Below are positions 23,643 through 34,323 of a DNA stretch of 64,000 nucleotides, one piece after another. Every line of letters begins with the position of its first letter. The stretch's first letter is position 1. The notes under the pieces are model-generated. The model was not told where the DNA came from. It saw nothing but the letters and a program-made list of their open reading frames with translations, and did not search any database. The translations under genes and the position numbers were made by a program. The DNA is from Mycobacterium saskatchewanense (GTDB lineage: Bacteria; Actinomycetota; Actinomycetes; Mycobacteriales; Mycobacteriaceae): contig NZ_AP022573.1 of assembly GCF_010729105.1 (NCBI RefSeq), positions 3,844,001 through 3,908,000 of the forward strand, in the 5' to 3' direction.

Positions 23643-24278
23643 ATGTCTCCGACGGCGAGCCGCAGGCCGGGACGCCCTCCCGCCGCAAAAGCGGACGAGA
23701 CGCGTCAGCGCATCGTGCAGGCGGCTCGCGTGGTGTTCAGTGAGCGTGGCTATGACGGCGCCACCTTTCAGGGCATCGCGGGCCGCGCCGATCTGACGAG
23801 GCCCGCGATCAATCACTACTTCCCCAGTAAGCGACTGCTATATCGGGAAGTATTGGCCCAGACCAACGAATTGATCATCGGTTCCGGCATTCGACAGGCC
23901 AAGGGGCAGACCACACTGGTCGGGCGGCTGACGGCTTTCATCTCTGTCGCCGTACGCGCCAATTCCGAGAATCCCGCGGTATCGGCGTTTTTGGTAACCG
24001 CCGTGCTGGAATCGCAACGGCACCCAGAATTAAGCGGAATCGAAAACGATTCAGTGCGAATCAGCCGCGAGTTTCTGACGTGGGCGGTCAAGGATGCGAT
24101 CGAGCACCGCGAGGTGGCGGCCGATATCGACGCCTCCGCACTGGTCGAGACGCTGCTGGTCGTGCTGTGCGGCGTGGGCTTCTATTCCGGCTACGTCCGC
24201 AGCCACGAAGAGATGCTGGCGGTCACCGAGATCCTGCGGCAGCTGCTGGAAGGTGCGCTCTGGGGACCGGGGGAGTGA
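23643..24278 (+). CDS. TetR family regulator (Rv0144-like)
   Basis: A 211-residue TetR regulator: RIVQAARVVFSERGYDGAT, then FQGIAGRADLTRPAINHYFPSK as helix-turn-helix (residues about 20-65). The N-terminal RRPGRPPAA is a basic arm. It follows pirin after 2 bp and so is probably translated from the same mRNA, controlled by the palindrome at 22601-22624. Position before the methyltransferases matches Rv0144. Confidence 0.9.
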   Translation: MSPTASRRPGRPPAAKADETRQRIVQAARVVFSERGYDGATFQGIAGRADLTRPAINHYFPSKRLLYREVLAQTNELIIGSGIRQAKGQTTLVGRLTAFISVAVRANSENPAVSAFLVTAVLESQRHPELSGIENDSVRISREFLTWAVKDAIEHREVAADIDASALVETLLVVLCGVGFYSGYVRSHEEMLAVTEILRQLLEGALWGPGE

Positions 24279-24347
24279 TCCGCGCGCAGTGACGTGGCGC
24301 ACAGAGCGCATAGTTTGCCTAACTTACTCCGGTACGATGATGCGGTC

Positions 24348-25289
24348 ATGACTGATGTGGACGCTTCCTTACCTCCTTCACTGCGGACCGCCGGGGACAG
24401 CTGGGCCATCACCGAACTCGTCGGCGCCACCGCGCTGGGCGTCGCCGCCGCGCGCGCGGCGGAGACCGCCGGACCCGCCCCCCTGATCCGCGACGAATTC
24501 GCCCGGATCCTGGTGTCTTCGGCCGGTGCCCCGTGGGCGCGGCTCGCCGACCCGGAGCTGGCTTGGCTCGACGGCGACGAGCAGGGCCGGCGCGCGCACC
24601 GCCTGGGCATCGATTACCAGGCCGTGCGCACCCATTTCTTCGACGAGTACTTCGGGAACGCGGTCGACGCCGGAATCCGCCAGGTGGTGATCCTCGCCGC
24701 CGGCCTGGATTCGCGCGCGTACCGGTTGGCGTGGCCCGCCGGCACCGTCGTCTACGAGATCGACCAGCCCAAGGTCCTGGAATACAAGACCGGGACGCTG
24801 GAACGGCACGGCGCGGTTCCCGCCGCCAGCCGGCGTCCGGTCGCGGTGGACCTGCGCGACGACTGGCCGGCCGCCCTGACGGCCGCCGGGTTCGATCGCA
24901 CCCAGCCGACGGCGTGGCTTGCCGAAGGCCTGCTGCCGTACCTGCCGAGCGACGCGCAGGACCGGCTGTTCGAGATGTTCACCGCGCTGAGCGCCCCGGG
25001 CAGTCAGGTCGCCATCGAGGCTTTCGGCCTGAACACGCGCAGCAACTCTCAGCGCTGGCAGCGGATGCGCGAGCGACTGGGACTGGACGTCAACGTCCAC
25101 GCGCTGACGTTCCACGAGCCCGACCGCTCCGATGCCGCCGAGTGGCTGGCCGAGCACGGCTGGCAGGTGCGCGCCGTGAACAACCGCGAGGAGATGGCCC
25201 GCCTCGGTCGCCCGGTGCCCGACGACCTGTCCGACGAGGCGGTCCGCAGCACGTTGCTGCGCGGGCGCCTCGACGCCCCATTCGCCTGA
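24348..25289 (+). CDS. SAM-dependent methyltransferase, copy 1 (Rv0145-like)
   Basis: A 313-residue class I methyltransferase of the LCM-like mycobacterial family (PF04072 type). Motif I is [16 protein letters not shown], the acidic residue after strand 2 is [14 protein letters not shown], and [11 protein letters not shown] is the conserved catalytic-side block. It probably O-methylates a small molecule; the substrate is unknown. A 79-nt block (24687-24765) is identical to the third copy downstream. Confidence 0.92.
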   Translation: MTDVDASLPPSLRTAGDSWAITELVGATALGVAAARAAETAGPAPLIRDEFARILVSSAGAPWARLADPELAWLDGDEQGRRAHRLGIDYQAVRTHFFDEYFGNAVDAGIRQVVILAAGLDSRAYRLAWPAGTVVYEIDQPKVLEYKTGTLERHGAVPAASRRPVAVDLRDDWPAALTAAGFDRTQPTAWLAEGLLPYLPSDAQDRLFEMFTALSAPGSQVAIEAFGLNTRSNSQRWQRMRERLGLDVNVHALTFHEPDRSDAAEWLAEHGWQVRAVNNREEMARLGRPVPDDLSDEAVRSTLLRGRLDAPFA

Positions 25290-25300
25290 CCGACTGGTAA

Positions 25301-26254
<954 letters not shown>

Positions 26255-27178
26255 ATGGCGCGCACCCTGGACGATTCCTGGGACATCGCCACCAGCGTTG
26301 GGGCGACCGCGGTGATGGTCGCGCTGGCCCGTGCCCGCGAGACGGCCGCCGCCGACCCGCTGATACGCGACCAGTTCGCCGAACCGCTGGTCTCCACGCC
26401 CGAGCTCGAGGGGGTGCGCGAGCAGGTGGCCGCCTGGTGGGCCGGGTCTGACGATGACGACCCGGAGTCCGCCGTCGACGCCCAGGCCATGATCGACTAC
26501 CAGGCGGTACGCACCCACTTCTTCGACGAGTACTTCGGGAACGCCGTCGACGCCGGAATCCGGCAGGTCGTGATCCTCGCCGCCGGCCTGGATTCGCGCG
26601 CGTACCGGTTGGCGTGGCCCGCCGGCACCGTCGTCTACGAGATCGACCTGCCCAAGGTGCTCGAGTACAAGGCGACCGTCCTCGCCGACCACGGCGCTAC
26701 TCCCGCCGCCGACCGGCGGCCCGTGCCCGTCGATCTGCGCCACGACTGGCCGCAGGCGTTGCGCGACGCGGGATTCGACGCCGGTCGCGCCACCGCCTGG
26801 CTGGCCGAGGGGCTACTTCCCTTTCTGCCGGCGGCGGCGCAGGAGGCCATGTTCGCCTCGATCGACGAGCTGAGCGGGCCGGGCAGCCGGGTGGCGGTCG
26901 AGATCTTCGGGATCGACCCCGAGAAGCGTCGCGAAGCCGAGGAGAGGTGGGCCGAGTTGAAGGCCAAGCGCGAAGCGCGCGGCCAGGACACCTCGTTCAA
27001 CCCGTTCGATCTCTGGTTCGACGACGAAGGTCGCCCCGACTCGGCCGAGTGGTTCGGCGCGCACGGCTGGGCCACCCGCACGGTCGGCGCGCGCGAGGAG
27101 GCGCTGCGGCTGGGACGCCCGCCGCGGTCCGAGGACCGGCCGTTCGCCAACAGCTTCGTGACGGCAACCAAGCCCTGA
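26255..27178 (+). CDS. SAM-dependent methyltransferase, copy 3
   Basis: A 307-residue paralogue whose ATG directly follows the TAG of copy 2, so it depends on translational coupling. [16 protein letters not shown] and [15 protein letters not shown] are visible. The N-terminus is family-typical (SWDIATSVGATAVMVALARARE). I remember only two such genes at this place in M. tuberculosis (Rv0145, Rv0146), so this is probably a local extra copy. Confidence 0.9.
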   Translation: MARTLDDSWDIATSVGATAVMVALARARETAAADPLIRDQFAEPLVSTPELEGVREQVAAWWAGSDDDDPESAVDAQAMIDYQAVRTHFFDEYFGNAVDAGIRQVVILAAGLDSRAYRLAWPAGTVVYEIDLPKVLEYKATVLADHGATPAADRRPVPVDLRHDWPQALRDAGFDAGRATAWLAEGLLPFLPAAAQEAMFASIDELSGPGSRVAVEIFGIDPEKRREAEERWAELKAKREARGQDTSFNPFDLWFDDEGRPDSAEWFGAHGWATRTVGAREEALRLGRPPRSEDRPFANSFVTATKP

Positions 27179-27267
27179 CGGGCGGATCCTTTCTACTGCT
27201 CTCCCAACCGGATGGTTAGGATCGCGGTTATCACCCTCCGGGATGACCCGAGCACGGAAGGACAATG

Positions 27268-28698
27268 ATGACCACCGAATCGGTTGCACCCAAGACATCC
27301 GGATCCGCCAACGGAGCGCCGACACCCCCGCCGGTCGACATCCCCGCCACGGTCGCCCGGCTTCGCAAGACGTTCGCCACCGGACGCACCCGCGACATCG
27401 AATGGCGCAGGAGGCAGCTTCTGCAGTTGCAGAAGCTGATGGAGGAGAACGAGGACGCGATCGGCGCCGCGCTCGTCGAGGATCTGGACCGGCACCCGTT
27501 CGAGGCCTACATCGCCGATGTCGCCACGACCGCCGGGGAAGCGAAGTATGCGGCCAAGCGCGTGCGCAGGTGGACGCGCCGCCGCTACAAACTGCTGGAA
27601 ATCCCGCAGCTGCCCGGGCGGGGTTGGGTGGAATACGAGCCGTACGGCACCGTGCTGATCATCGGCGCCTGGAACTACCCCTTCTACCTGACGCTGGGCC
27701 CGGCGGTGGGCGCGATCGCCGCGGGGAACGCGGTCATTCTCAAGCCCTCGGAGATCGCCCCCGCGTCGTCACGCCTCATGGCCGAGCTGGTGCCGCGCTA
27801 CCTCGACAGTGATGCGATCGCGGTGGTCGAGGGGGACGGATCGGTCAGCCAGGAGCTGATCGCGCAGGGCCTGGACCGCGTGATGTTCACCGGCGGCACC
27901 GAGATCGGCCGCAAGGTCTACGAGGGCGCCGCGCCGCACCTCACCCCGTGCACGCTGGAGTTGGGCGGTAAGAGCCCGGTGATCGTGGCGGCCGACGCCG
28001 ACATCGACGTCGCCGCCAAGCGGATCGCCTGGATGAAACTGCTCAACAACGGACAGACCTGTGTGGCACCGGATTACGTGATTGCGGACGCACAGATCCG
28101 CGACGAGCTCGTGGACAAGATTGCCGCCGCCATCAACAAGTTCACGTCCGACAGGCCCAACGGTGTGCGGATCGTCAACCAGCGCCAGTTCGACCGGATC
28201 AGCGGTTACCTGTCCGGTGGGGACGGCAGGGTCGCCGTCGGCGGTAGTTGCGATCGTGCCAGCCTGCGCATCCAACCGGCGGTGGTGGTCGACCCCGATC
28301 CCGACGGCCCCTTGATGCAGAACGAGATATTCGGCCCGGTCCTGCCGGTCATCACCGTCCGATCCCTGGACGAGGCAATACGTTTCGTCAATTCGCGCGC
28401 AAAGCCGTTGGCGGCGTACCTGTTCACCAAAGCGCGTGAGACGCGCGAACGGGTGATCAAAGAGGTGCCGGCGGGGGGCATGCTCGTCAACCACATCGCC
28501 TTTCAGGTGTCGACGGCCAAGCTGCCGTTCGGCGGCGTCGGCGCGTCGGGCATGGGCGCCTACCACGGAAAGTACGGATTCGAGGAGTTCAGCCACCGCA
28601 AGTCGGTGCTGACCAAACCGACACGGCCCGACCTGTCGAGCTTCATCTACCCGCCCTACACCCAGCGCGCGTTCAAGATGGCGCGCAGGATGTTCTGA
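27268..28698 (+). CDS. Aldehyde dehydrogenase (Rv0147-like)
   Basis: A 476-residue NAD(P)-dependent aldehyde dehydrogenase of the class 3/coniferyl aldehyde dehydrogenase type. The general base is Glu231 in TLELGGKSP and the catalytic Cys265 is in NGQTCVAPDY. The cofactor Gly motif is MFTGGTEIG, and the C-terminal FEEFSHRKSVL block is present. It would oxidise fatty or aromatic aldehydes to acids. The second of two adjacent ATGs (27265 and 27268) fits the AAGGA site better. The following SDR and quinone oxidoreductase are on the same strand, as in Rv0147-Rv0149. Confidence 0.93.
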   Translation: MTTESVAPKTSGSANGAPTPPPVDIPATVARLRKTFATGRTRDIEWRRRQLLQLQKLMEENEDAIGAALVEDLDRHPFEAYIADVATTAGEAKYAAKRVRRWTRRRYKLLEIPQLPGRGWVEYEPYGTVLIIGAWNYPFYLTLGPAVGAIAAGNAVILKPSEIAPASSRLMAELVPRYLDSDAIAVVEGDGSVSQELIAQGLDRVMFTGGTEIGRKVYEGAAPHLTPCTLELGGKSPVIVAADADIDVAAKRIAWMKLLNNGQTCVAPDYVIADAQIRDELVDKIAAAINKFTSDRPNGVRIVNQRQFDRISGYLSGGDGRVAVGGSCDRASLRIQPAVVVDPDPDGPLMQNEIFGPVLPVITVRSLDEAIRFVNSRAKPLAAYLFTKARETRERVIKEVPAGGMLVNHIAFQVSTAKLPFGGVGASGMGAYHGKYGFEEFSHRKSVLTKPTRPDLSSFIYPPYTQRAFKMARRMF

Positions 28699-28748
28699 TT
28701 GCCCGAAATGCTTGCCGGGACACGTTTTTCACCTTAGAGAGGAACCTG

Positions 28749-29609
28749 ATGCCAGGAGTGCAGGATCGCGTCATCGTCGTCACCGGAGCCGGCGGCGGCC
28801 TGGGGCGTGAATACGCCCTGACCCTCGCCCGCGAGGGCGCCAGCGTCGTCGTGAACGACCTGGGCGGCGCCCGCGACGGCACCGGAGCCGGCCACAACAT
28901 GGCCGACCACGTCGTCGCCGAGATCAAGGACGCGGGTGGCCGAGCCGTCGCCAACTACGACAGCGTCGCCGAGCCGGAGGGCGCGGCCAACATCATCAAG
29001 ACGGCGGTCGACGAGTTCGGCGCCGTGCACGGCGTGGTGAGCAACGCCGGGATCCTGCGCGACGGCACCTTCCACAAGATGACGTTCGAGAACTGGGACG
29101 CCGTGCTCAAGGTGCACCTGTACGGCGGCTACAACGTGCTGCGCGCCGCCTGGCCGCATTTCCGCGAGCAGAGCTACGGGCGGGTCGTCGTCGCCACCTC
29201 CACCAGCGGCCTCTTCGGCAACTTCGGGCAGACCAACTACGGCGCGGCCAAGCTCGGCCTGGTCGGCATGATCAACACGCTGGCGCAGGAAGGCGCGAAG
29301 TACAACATCCACGCCAACGCCGTCGCGCCGATCGCGGCCACCCGGATGACCGAGGACATCCTCCCCAAGGAGGTGTTCGAGAAGCTGACGCCCGAGTACG
29401 TCGCGCCGGTGGTGGCCTACCTGTGCACCGAGGAATGCCCAGACACCGCATCGGTTTTCGTGGTCGGCGGCGGCAAGGTCCAGCGGGTCGCCCTGTTCCA
29501 GAACGACGGGACGACCTTCGACAACCCGCCGTCGGTGCAGGACATCGGCGAGCACTGGGGCGAGATCACCGACCTCTCCCACGCACAGCGGGCCGCGTTC
29601 AAGCTGTAG
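28749..29609 (+). CDS. SDR family oxidoreductase (Rv0148-like)
   Basis: A 286-residue classical short-chain dehydrogenase, the same length as Rv0148. The cofactor motif is TGAGGGLGREYA (residues about 13-24), NNAG-type SNAGILRD near residue 98, and the catalytic YGAAK with the preceding Ser in TSTSGLFGNFGQTN. The insert DLGGARDGTGAGHNM and later blocks resemble the dehydrogenase domain of peroxisomal multifunctional enzyme type 2, suggesting a 3-hydroxyacyl-CoA substrate. Confidence 0.93.
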   Translation: MPGVQDRVIVVTGAGGGLGREYALTLAREGASVVVNDLGGARDGTGAGHNMADHVVAEIKDAGGRAVANYDSVAEPEGAANIIKTAVDEFGAVHGVVSNAGILRDGTFHKMTFENWDAVLKVHLYGGYNVLRAAWPHFREQSYGRVVVATSTSGLFGNFGQTNYGAAKLGLVGMINTLAQEGAKYNIHANAVAPIAATRMTEDILPKEVFEKLTPEYVAPVVAYLCTEECPDTASVFVVGGGKVQRVALFQNDGTTFDNPPSVQDIGEHWGEITDLSHAQRAAFKL

Positions 29610-29614
29610 GGGCC

Positions 29615-30583
29615 ATGAAAGCCTGCGTCGTACAGCGGCTGTCCGGCCCGGACGGCATGGTGTACACCGACATCGAGGACGTCAGCGGCGACGGAAACAA
29701 CGTCGTCATCGACGTACGGGCCGCGGGGGTCTGCTTCCCGGACCTGCTGCTGAGCAAGGGCGAGTATCAGCTCAAGCTCCCCCCGCCGTTCGTCCCGGGA
29801 ATGGAGGCGGCCGGGGTGGTACTTTCGGCGCCCGCGGGCTCGGGATTCAAAGAGGGCGAGCGGGTTTCGGCGTTCGGGATTTTGGGCGCCTACGCCGAGC
29901 AGGTGGCCGTTCCGGTACCCAACGTGATCCGCAGTCCCGCCGAACTCGACGACGCCGAAGCGGTGTCGCTGTTGGTGAACTACAACACCATGTATTTCGC
30001 CCTGGCGCGTCGCGCCGCCATGCGGACGGGCGACACGGTGCTGGTGCTCGGGGCCGCCGGCGGGGTGGGCACCGCGGCGATACAGGTCGCGAAGGCGATG
30101 GGCGCGCGCAAGGTGATCGGTGTGGTGCACCGGGAGGCCGCGGCGGACTTCGTGTCGTCGGTCGGCGCGGATCTGGTAGTGCCGCTGGCCGAGGACTGGG
30201 CCCAGCGGGTGCGCGACTACACCGGGGGCCGCGGCGTGGACATCGTCGTCGACCCCATCGGCGGTCCGGCGTTCGACGACGCGGTCCGCGTGCTCGCGAT
30301 CGACGGCAAGCTGCTGGTGATCGGCTTCGCCGCGGGGAGCATCCCGACCGTCAAGGTCAATCGGCTGCTGCTGCGCAACGTCAGCGTCGTGGGCGTCGCG
30401 TGGGGCGAATACCTCAACAAGGTTCCCGGCTCGGCGGCGTTGTTCGCCTGGGGCCTGAGCCAGTTGGTGTTCCTCGGGCTCAAGCCGCCGCCGCCACAAC
30501 GCTATCCGTTGTCCGAGGGTCAGGCCGCGCTGCAGAGCCTGGCCGACGGCGGAGTGCTCGGTAAGGTCGTGCTCGAGCCCTGA
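29615..30583 (+). CDS. NADPH:quinone oxidoreductase-like protein (Rv0149-like)
   Basis: A 322-residue medium-chain dehydrogenase without zinc ligands. VCFPDLLLSKGEYQLK and PFVPGMEAAGVV mark the GroES-like domain, and LVLGAAGGVGTAAIQVAKAMG is the NADPH motif. It reduces quinones or enoyl groups. The ATG lies 5 nt after the SDR stop, so the two are probably one operon. Confidence 0.92.
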   Translation: MKACVVQRLSGPDGMVYTDIEDVSGDGNNVVIDVRAAGVCFPDLLLSKGEYQLKLPPPFVPGMEAAGVVLSAPAGSGFKEGERVSAFGILGAYAEQVAVPVPNVIRSPAELDDAEAVSLLVNYNTMYFALARRAAMRTGDTVLVLGAAGGVGTAAIQVAKAMGARKVIGVVHREAAADFVSSVGADLVVPLAEDWAQRVRDYTGGRGVDIVVDPIGGPAFDDAVRVLAIDGKLLVIGFAAGSIPTVKVNRLLLRNVSVVGVAWGEYLNKVPGSAALFAWGLSQLVFLGLKPPPPQRYPLSEGQAALQSLADGGVLGKVVLEP

Positions 30584-30592
30584 GTGCGCCGG

Positions 30593-32383
30593 CTAACCGG
30601 GCGTTGGGGGAACCGTGCCCGTCCAGGCATCCAGGATCGTGGATGCCGCGTGCTGAAAGACCCGCACCTCGAAGCCGCCGAACAGGGTGGCCAAGGCCGT
30701 GTCGGCGGCAAGCGGAGCGCCCAACGCGTAGAGCAGCCCTCCCGCCGGATCGCCGCTGGCTATTTGTTCCACCCCGTCCAGGAAAAGGTTCGCGTCGTAG
30801 GACGGGACCGAGGCCACGAGCGAGGTTGCCACGTCGGCAGTCGGGAGCAGGGTCGAGTACGCCGCCGAGGCGGAGGTCGCGATGGCGTCGCTGACGTTCG
30901 TGTTCGCCGACTCGAGCGATGCGATGAAACTGTTCGGCGAGGACAACGCCGACGTCAGTGCGGGAATCAGGCCGGACCCGCCGGTCCCCAGCGACGTCAG
31001 GTCGGGCAGCGAAAAGCTCGGTGGCGTAGCCAGATCCGCTCGAATGTCGTTCACGAAGGCGGTGACGCCTTGCTGGGCCCCGGTCCCGAGAGCGGAAAGG
31101 ACGCCGCCGGGGCTGACCGGCGGGATCACGCCGAAGGCCGTCGGGACGTTCGGCGGATCGGGCGACCAACCCTGCGTGGTGCTGCCGTAACCCAGGTCGA
31201 CGATCACGCGCAGATCCGGTTGCAGAAGATCGGCGATCGGGTGGCCGATGACCGGTATCGCCCGCACCGGGGCCAGCAGCGGCAGGTCCTTGGTGGGAAC
31301 GATGTAGTAGTCCGTGAGCGGATGGCCCACCGTGTTGGTCAGGTGAATGGCGTTCGCGATCTGGTCGGGTGTCAGGAATGGGTAGCCGCCGTGCAGCTCG
31401 ATGATGCCCAAGAAGGCGTTGAGGTCGGAGAGGAAGTTGAGGGGGTACTGCGGGAAGTCCGCGAAGCCGTCGTACTCGATCGTGTAGATGTGGGTCGGGA
31501 AGGAGTTGTCCGGCGTGGCAGTGCCGAACGTCAGGCCGAGGCTCGGCAAGGTCAGGCCCGGAAAGCGGGCGAACACACCGCCGTTCGGGTTGGCGGGATC
31601 GCCGACCAGCGTGAAGTTCAGGTTCACGCCGGGAGGTAGCAGGCTCATCCCCGGCGTGTTGGTGGGGTTGAGCAGGTGCATTTCCAGGGAAGAGATGATG
31701 GCGCTCTGCGAGTAGCCGAAGACGTTGACGGTGTTCGCGGTGCCGCCCAGGATCGCGTACTGCTGGATCGCGTCGTTGAGGATCGTGAGCCCGCGGGCCA
31801 ATGACACGTCCAGGGTCAGGTCCTTGATTCCGGTGAGCGGGTACAAACCCTCGGGCGTGCTGATCCCGATGTTGGTGCCGGCACCCCAGAACGGGTTGGT
31901 GAACAGGGGCGGAATCCCGTCGATGTACTCCTGCGACGGAATGGGGTAGCCACTGGCACCGAGGACCAAGGTATAAATCGGGTCGCCTGCGGCGAAACTC
32001 TGCGTCGCCGATATCGTCCCCGTCACGGTCGACATGGTGGGCCCGGCGTTGCCGCTCAGCAGCGCCAGCGCGTCGGCCGCGAGAGTGTGCAACGCGTTTG
32101 ACGCCGCAATCTCGGCTCCCTCGTAGGCGCTTCCCGCGGCGGACAGCGCCGCTACGAACTGGTCGTGGAAGGCGACCGCGCGCCCGAGCAGCGCCTGATA
32201 TTCCTGGCCGTACGCGCCGAAGATAGCCGCGGTGACCGCCGAGACCTCGTCGGCGGCCGCGGCCGTAATGGCCGTCGTCGGTGCCGCGGCCGCGGCCCCG
32301 GCAGCGCCGATCGCCGAGTTAATTCCCGCGGCGTCAGCAGCGGCAGCGGCCAGTAATTGCGGTTGAATGGCTAAGCCCGCCAT
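30593..32383 (-). CDS. PE family protein with PE-PPE serine hydrolase domain, copy A
   Basis: A 596-residue protein. Residues 1-95 are a PE domain, but the signature Pro-Glu reads Pro-Gln (MAGLAIQPQLL). The type VII secretion motif YxxxE is kept (SAYEGAEIAA). Residues about 130-370 are a PE-PPE alpha/beta-hydrolase domain with the nucleophile Ser225 in FGYSQSA and GDPANPNGGVFARFPG nearby. A low-complexity C-terminal region follows. It is probably secreted and acts as an esterase or lipase on lipids. GAAGGGA precedes the ATG. It occupies the PE1/PE2 position of M. tuberculosis. Confidence 0.92.
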   Translation of the reverse strand: MAGLAIQPQLLAAAAADAAGINSAIGAAGAAAAAPTTAITAAAADEVSAVTAAIFGAYGQEYQALLGRAVAFHDQFVAALSAAGSAYEGAEIAASNALHTLAADALALLSGNAGPTMSTVTGTISATQSFAAGDPIYTLVLGASGYPIPSQEYIDGIPPLFTNPFWGAGTNIGISTPEGLYPLTGIKDLTLDVSLARGLTILNDAIQQYAILGGTANTVNVFGYSQSAIISSLEMHLLNPTNTPGMSLLPPGVNLNFTLVGDPANPNGGVFARFPGLTLPSLGLTFGTATPDNSFPTHIYTIEYDGFADFPQYPLNFLSDLNAFLGIIELHGGYPFLTPDQIANAIHLTNTVGHPLTDYYIVPTKDLPLLAPVRAIPVIGHPIADLLQPDLRVIVDLGYGSTTQGWSPDPPNVPTAFGVIPPVSPGGVLSALGTGAQQGVTAFVNDIRADLATPPSFSLPDLTSLGTGGSGLIPALTSALSSPNSFIASLESANTNVSDAIATSASAAYSTLLPTADVATSLVASVPSYDANLFLDGVEQIASGDPAGGLLYALGAPLAADTALATLFGGFEVRVFQHAASTILDAWTGTVPPTPG

Positions 32384-32416
32384 ACGGTTTTCCCTTCACG
32401 ACCCCCCGCATCAGAC

Positions 32417-32424
32417 AGCTTAGA
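32417..32424 (-). promoter_or_regulatory. Shared PE-gene -10 element, copy A
   Basis: Reverse-strand TCTAAGCT, 34 nt before the start of the PE gene at 32383. The same TCTANNCT core precedes all four PE genes here. Confidence 0.4.
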
Positions 32425-32450
32425 GCCACCTGCCCATTTCCGTGAGGCCG

Positions 32451-34175
32451 TTACGGCGTCGGATGCGGCGTGCCGTTGAAGATCGTGCCGAGCGCGCTGG
32501 CGAACACCAGGAAGTTCACGCCCCCCGCGACGGTGCCGAGTCCGACGTCGGCGGCGATCGGGTCGCCGAACGCATGCATGAGCCCCTCGATCGGCTGGCC
32601 GGCGACGGCCTGCGAGATCCCGTTGAGGAACAGGTTCGCGTCGTACGACGGCAGCGTGACGGCCACGGCGGTCGCGATGTCGGCCGTCGGCAGCAGCGTC
32701 GCGTAGGCCGTCGACACGTCCGAGGCGAACGTGTCGACGAGGTTTGTGTTGGCCGTCTGAAGGCCGTGGATGAACCCGTCGATGGACGCGGGGGACAGCA
32801 ACGTTCCGGGCGACGGCAAAGAGAACTGTCCGCCCCCGCCGAGGTCGGGCAGCGACAGGTGTGGCAGCACCGGCGGTCCCTCGGCCTGTAATGCGTTGAA
32901 CGCGTTGACCATTCCTTCGTGCGCCCCGCTGACCAGATAGCCGGGCAGCGAGGTGGTCGCGCTGAGCGGCGGGAACAGGCCGAACGGGGTGGTCACATTG
33001 GCCGGGCCGGTCGACCAGCCGTAGGCCGGGTCGCCGTAGCCCCAGTTGACGATGTAGCGCAGATCCGGCTGGAGCAGCTCGGCGAGCGGGTTGCCGATAT
33101 AGGGAATGGCGCGCAGCGGCTCGACCAGGGGCAGGTGGGGGCTGGGGATCATGTTGTAGGTGGTCCCGCCGGCGTAGCCGGGGGTGGTCGGCAGGGTGAT
33201 GGCCGTGGCCAGCTGAGCGTCCGGGATCTGCAGGTAGGTGCCGTGCACGTAGATGATGCCCATCAGGGCGTTGAGGTCGGACAGGAAGTTGATCGGGTAT
33301 TGGGGGAAGTCGGCGAACCCGTCGTATTCGAGCGTGTTGTTGATGACGGTGAACCCCGTGTTCGCGTTCATCCCGCCGTAGAACGGCAGGCCGAGGCTGG
33401 GGATGTTCAGGCCCGGGAAGCGGGCTAGCAGACCGCCGTTGGGGGTCATCTCGTTGCCGACGAGGACAAAGCTCACCGAGGTCGGATCCACATGGGCGGC
33501 CTGCAGGATCGGAAGCTCGAGCGCGGCCAGGATGGCACCCTGCGAGTAGCCGAAGACGTTGACGCTGTGGTTACCCGCCGCGAGCTGGCCCATGATCGCG
33601 TTGTTGAGGATCGTGAGGCCGCGGTCCACCGAGATGTTGAGGGTCAGGTCCTTGATCCCGGTGATCGGGTAGAGGCCCTCGGGCGTGAACAGGCCCTGGA
33701 TGTTGTTGGTGGTGAAGAACGGCGAGATGTACTTGGCGTAGGCCGAGGCGATGTATTGCGCGCTCGGGATCGGCACGCCGCTGGCGCCCAGGATCAGTGA
33801 CACGTCAACGGGTGTCGCCGCGGCGGGGGCGGCGGCCAGCGCCGACGCGGCACCGGTCTGTGCCGGTGCGATCAGTGACTGGAGGGCGGTCGACGCCTCG
33901 GTCTCGACCTCGGCGTAGGCGGTCCCGGCTGCGGCCAGGGCCGCCGCGAACTGGTCGTGGAATGCCCCCGCCTGCCGGACGAGTTCCTGGTAGCCCCGCG
34001 CGTATTCGTCGAACAGGGCCGCGGTTGCCGCGGATACCTCGTCGCCCGCCGCGGCTACCACACCGGTCGTCGCGCCGGCCGCCGCGGCGTTGGCCGCGCC
34101 GATCGTCGAGCCGATCGCCGTCACATCGGCGGCCGCGGTCGCCATGAACGCTGGCTGAGCGAGGACGAAACTCAT
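32451..34175 (-). CDS. PE family protein with PE-PPE serine hydrolase domain, copy B
   Basis: A 574-residue PE/PE-PPE protein. The N-terminus MSFVLAQPAFM has Pro-Ala in place of Pro-Glu, and the export motif YAEVE is intact. The hydrolase nucleophile is Ser211 in FGYSQGA. STPEGLYPITGIKDLTL-type blocks (here FTPEGLYPITGIKDLTL) and EYDGFADFPQYPINFLSDLNA are shared with its neighbours. Start 34175 is the ATG that opens the PE domain, with GGAAGG upstream. It is probably secreted by an ESX system. Confidence 0.92.
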   Translation of the reverse strand: MSFVLAQPAFMATAAADVTAIGSTIGAANAAAAGATTGVVAAAGDEVSAATAALFDEYARGYQELVRQAGAFHDQFAAALAAAGTAYAEVETEASTALQSLIAPAQTGAASALAAAPAAATPVDVSLILGASGVPIPSAQYIASAYAKYISPFFTTNNIQGLFTPEGLYPITGIKDLTLNISVDRGLTILNNAIMGQLAAGNHSVNVFGYSQGAILAALELPILQAAHVDPTSVSFVLVGNEMTPNGGLLARFPGLNIPSLGLPFYGGMNANTGFTVINNTLEYDGFADFPQYPINFLSDLNALMGIIYVHGTYLQIPDAQLATAITLPTTPGYAGGTTYNMIPSPHLPLVEPLRAIPYIGNPLAELLQPDLRYIVNWGYGDPAYGWSTGPANVTTPFGLFPPLSATTSLPGYLVSGAHEGMVNAFNALQAEGPPVLPHLSLPDLGGGGQFSLPSPGTLLSPASIDGFIHGLQTANTNLVDTFASDVSTAYATLLPTADIATAVAVTLPSYDANLFLNGISQAVAGQPIEGLMHAFGDPIAADVGLGTVAGGVNFLVFASALGTIFNGTPHPTP

Positions 34176-34203
34176 GGACGCGAGCCCTTCCGCTGGATCA
34201 TTC

Positions 34204-34221
34204 ACCACGTAAACACGTGGT
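34204..34221. promoter_or_regulatory. 18-bp palindrome upstream of PE copy B
   Basis: ACCACGT-AAAC-ACGTGGT is a perfect 7-bp inverted repeat 28 nt before the PE start, just upstream-adjacent to the TCTACGCT core at 34223-34230. It may be an operator; no equivalent is seen at the other PE genes. Confidence 0.4.
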
Positions 34222-34222
34222 C

Positions 34223-34230
34223 AGCGTAGA
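34223..34230 (-). promoter_or_regulatory. Shared PE-gene -10 element, copy B
   Basis: Reverse-strand TCTACGCT, 48 nt before the PE start at 34175. Confidence 0.4.
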
Positions 34231-34323
34231 GGGGCCGGGCCGTTTTGTCCGAGTTTTGCGCTCAGCCCTGGGGGCAGGGCGAAACGCGGTGTGGTGCAGT
34301 GCTTATCGGCGAGCGCCAAGCAC

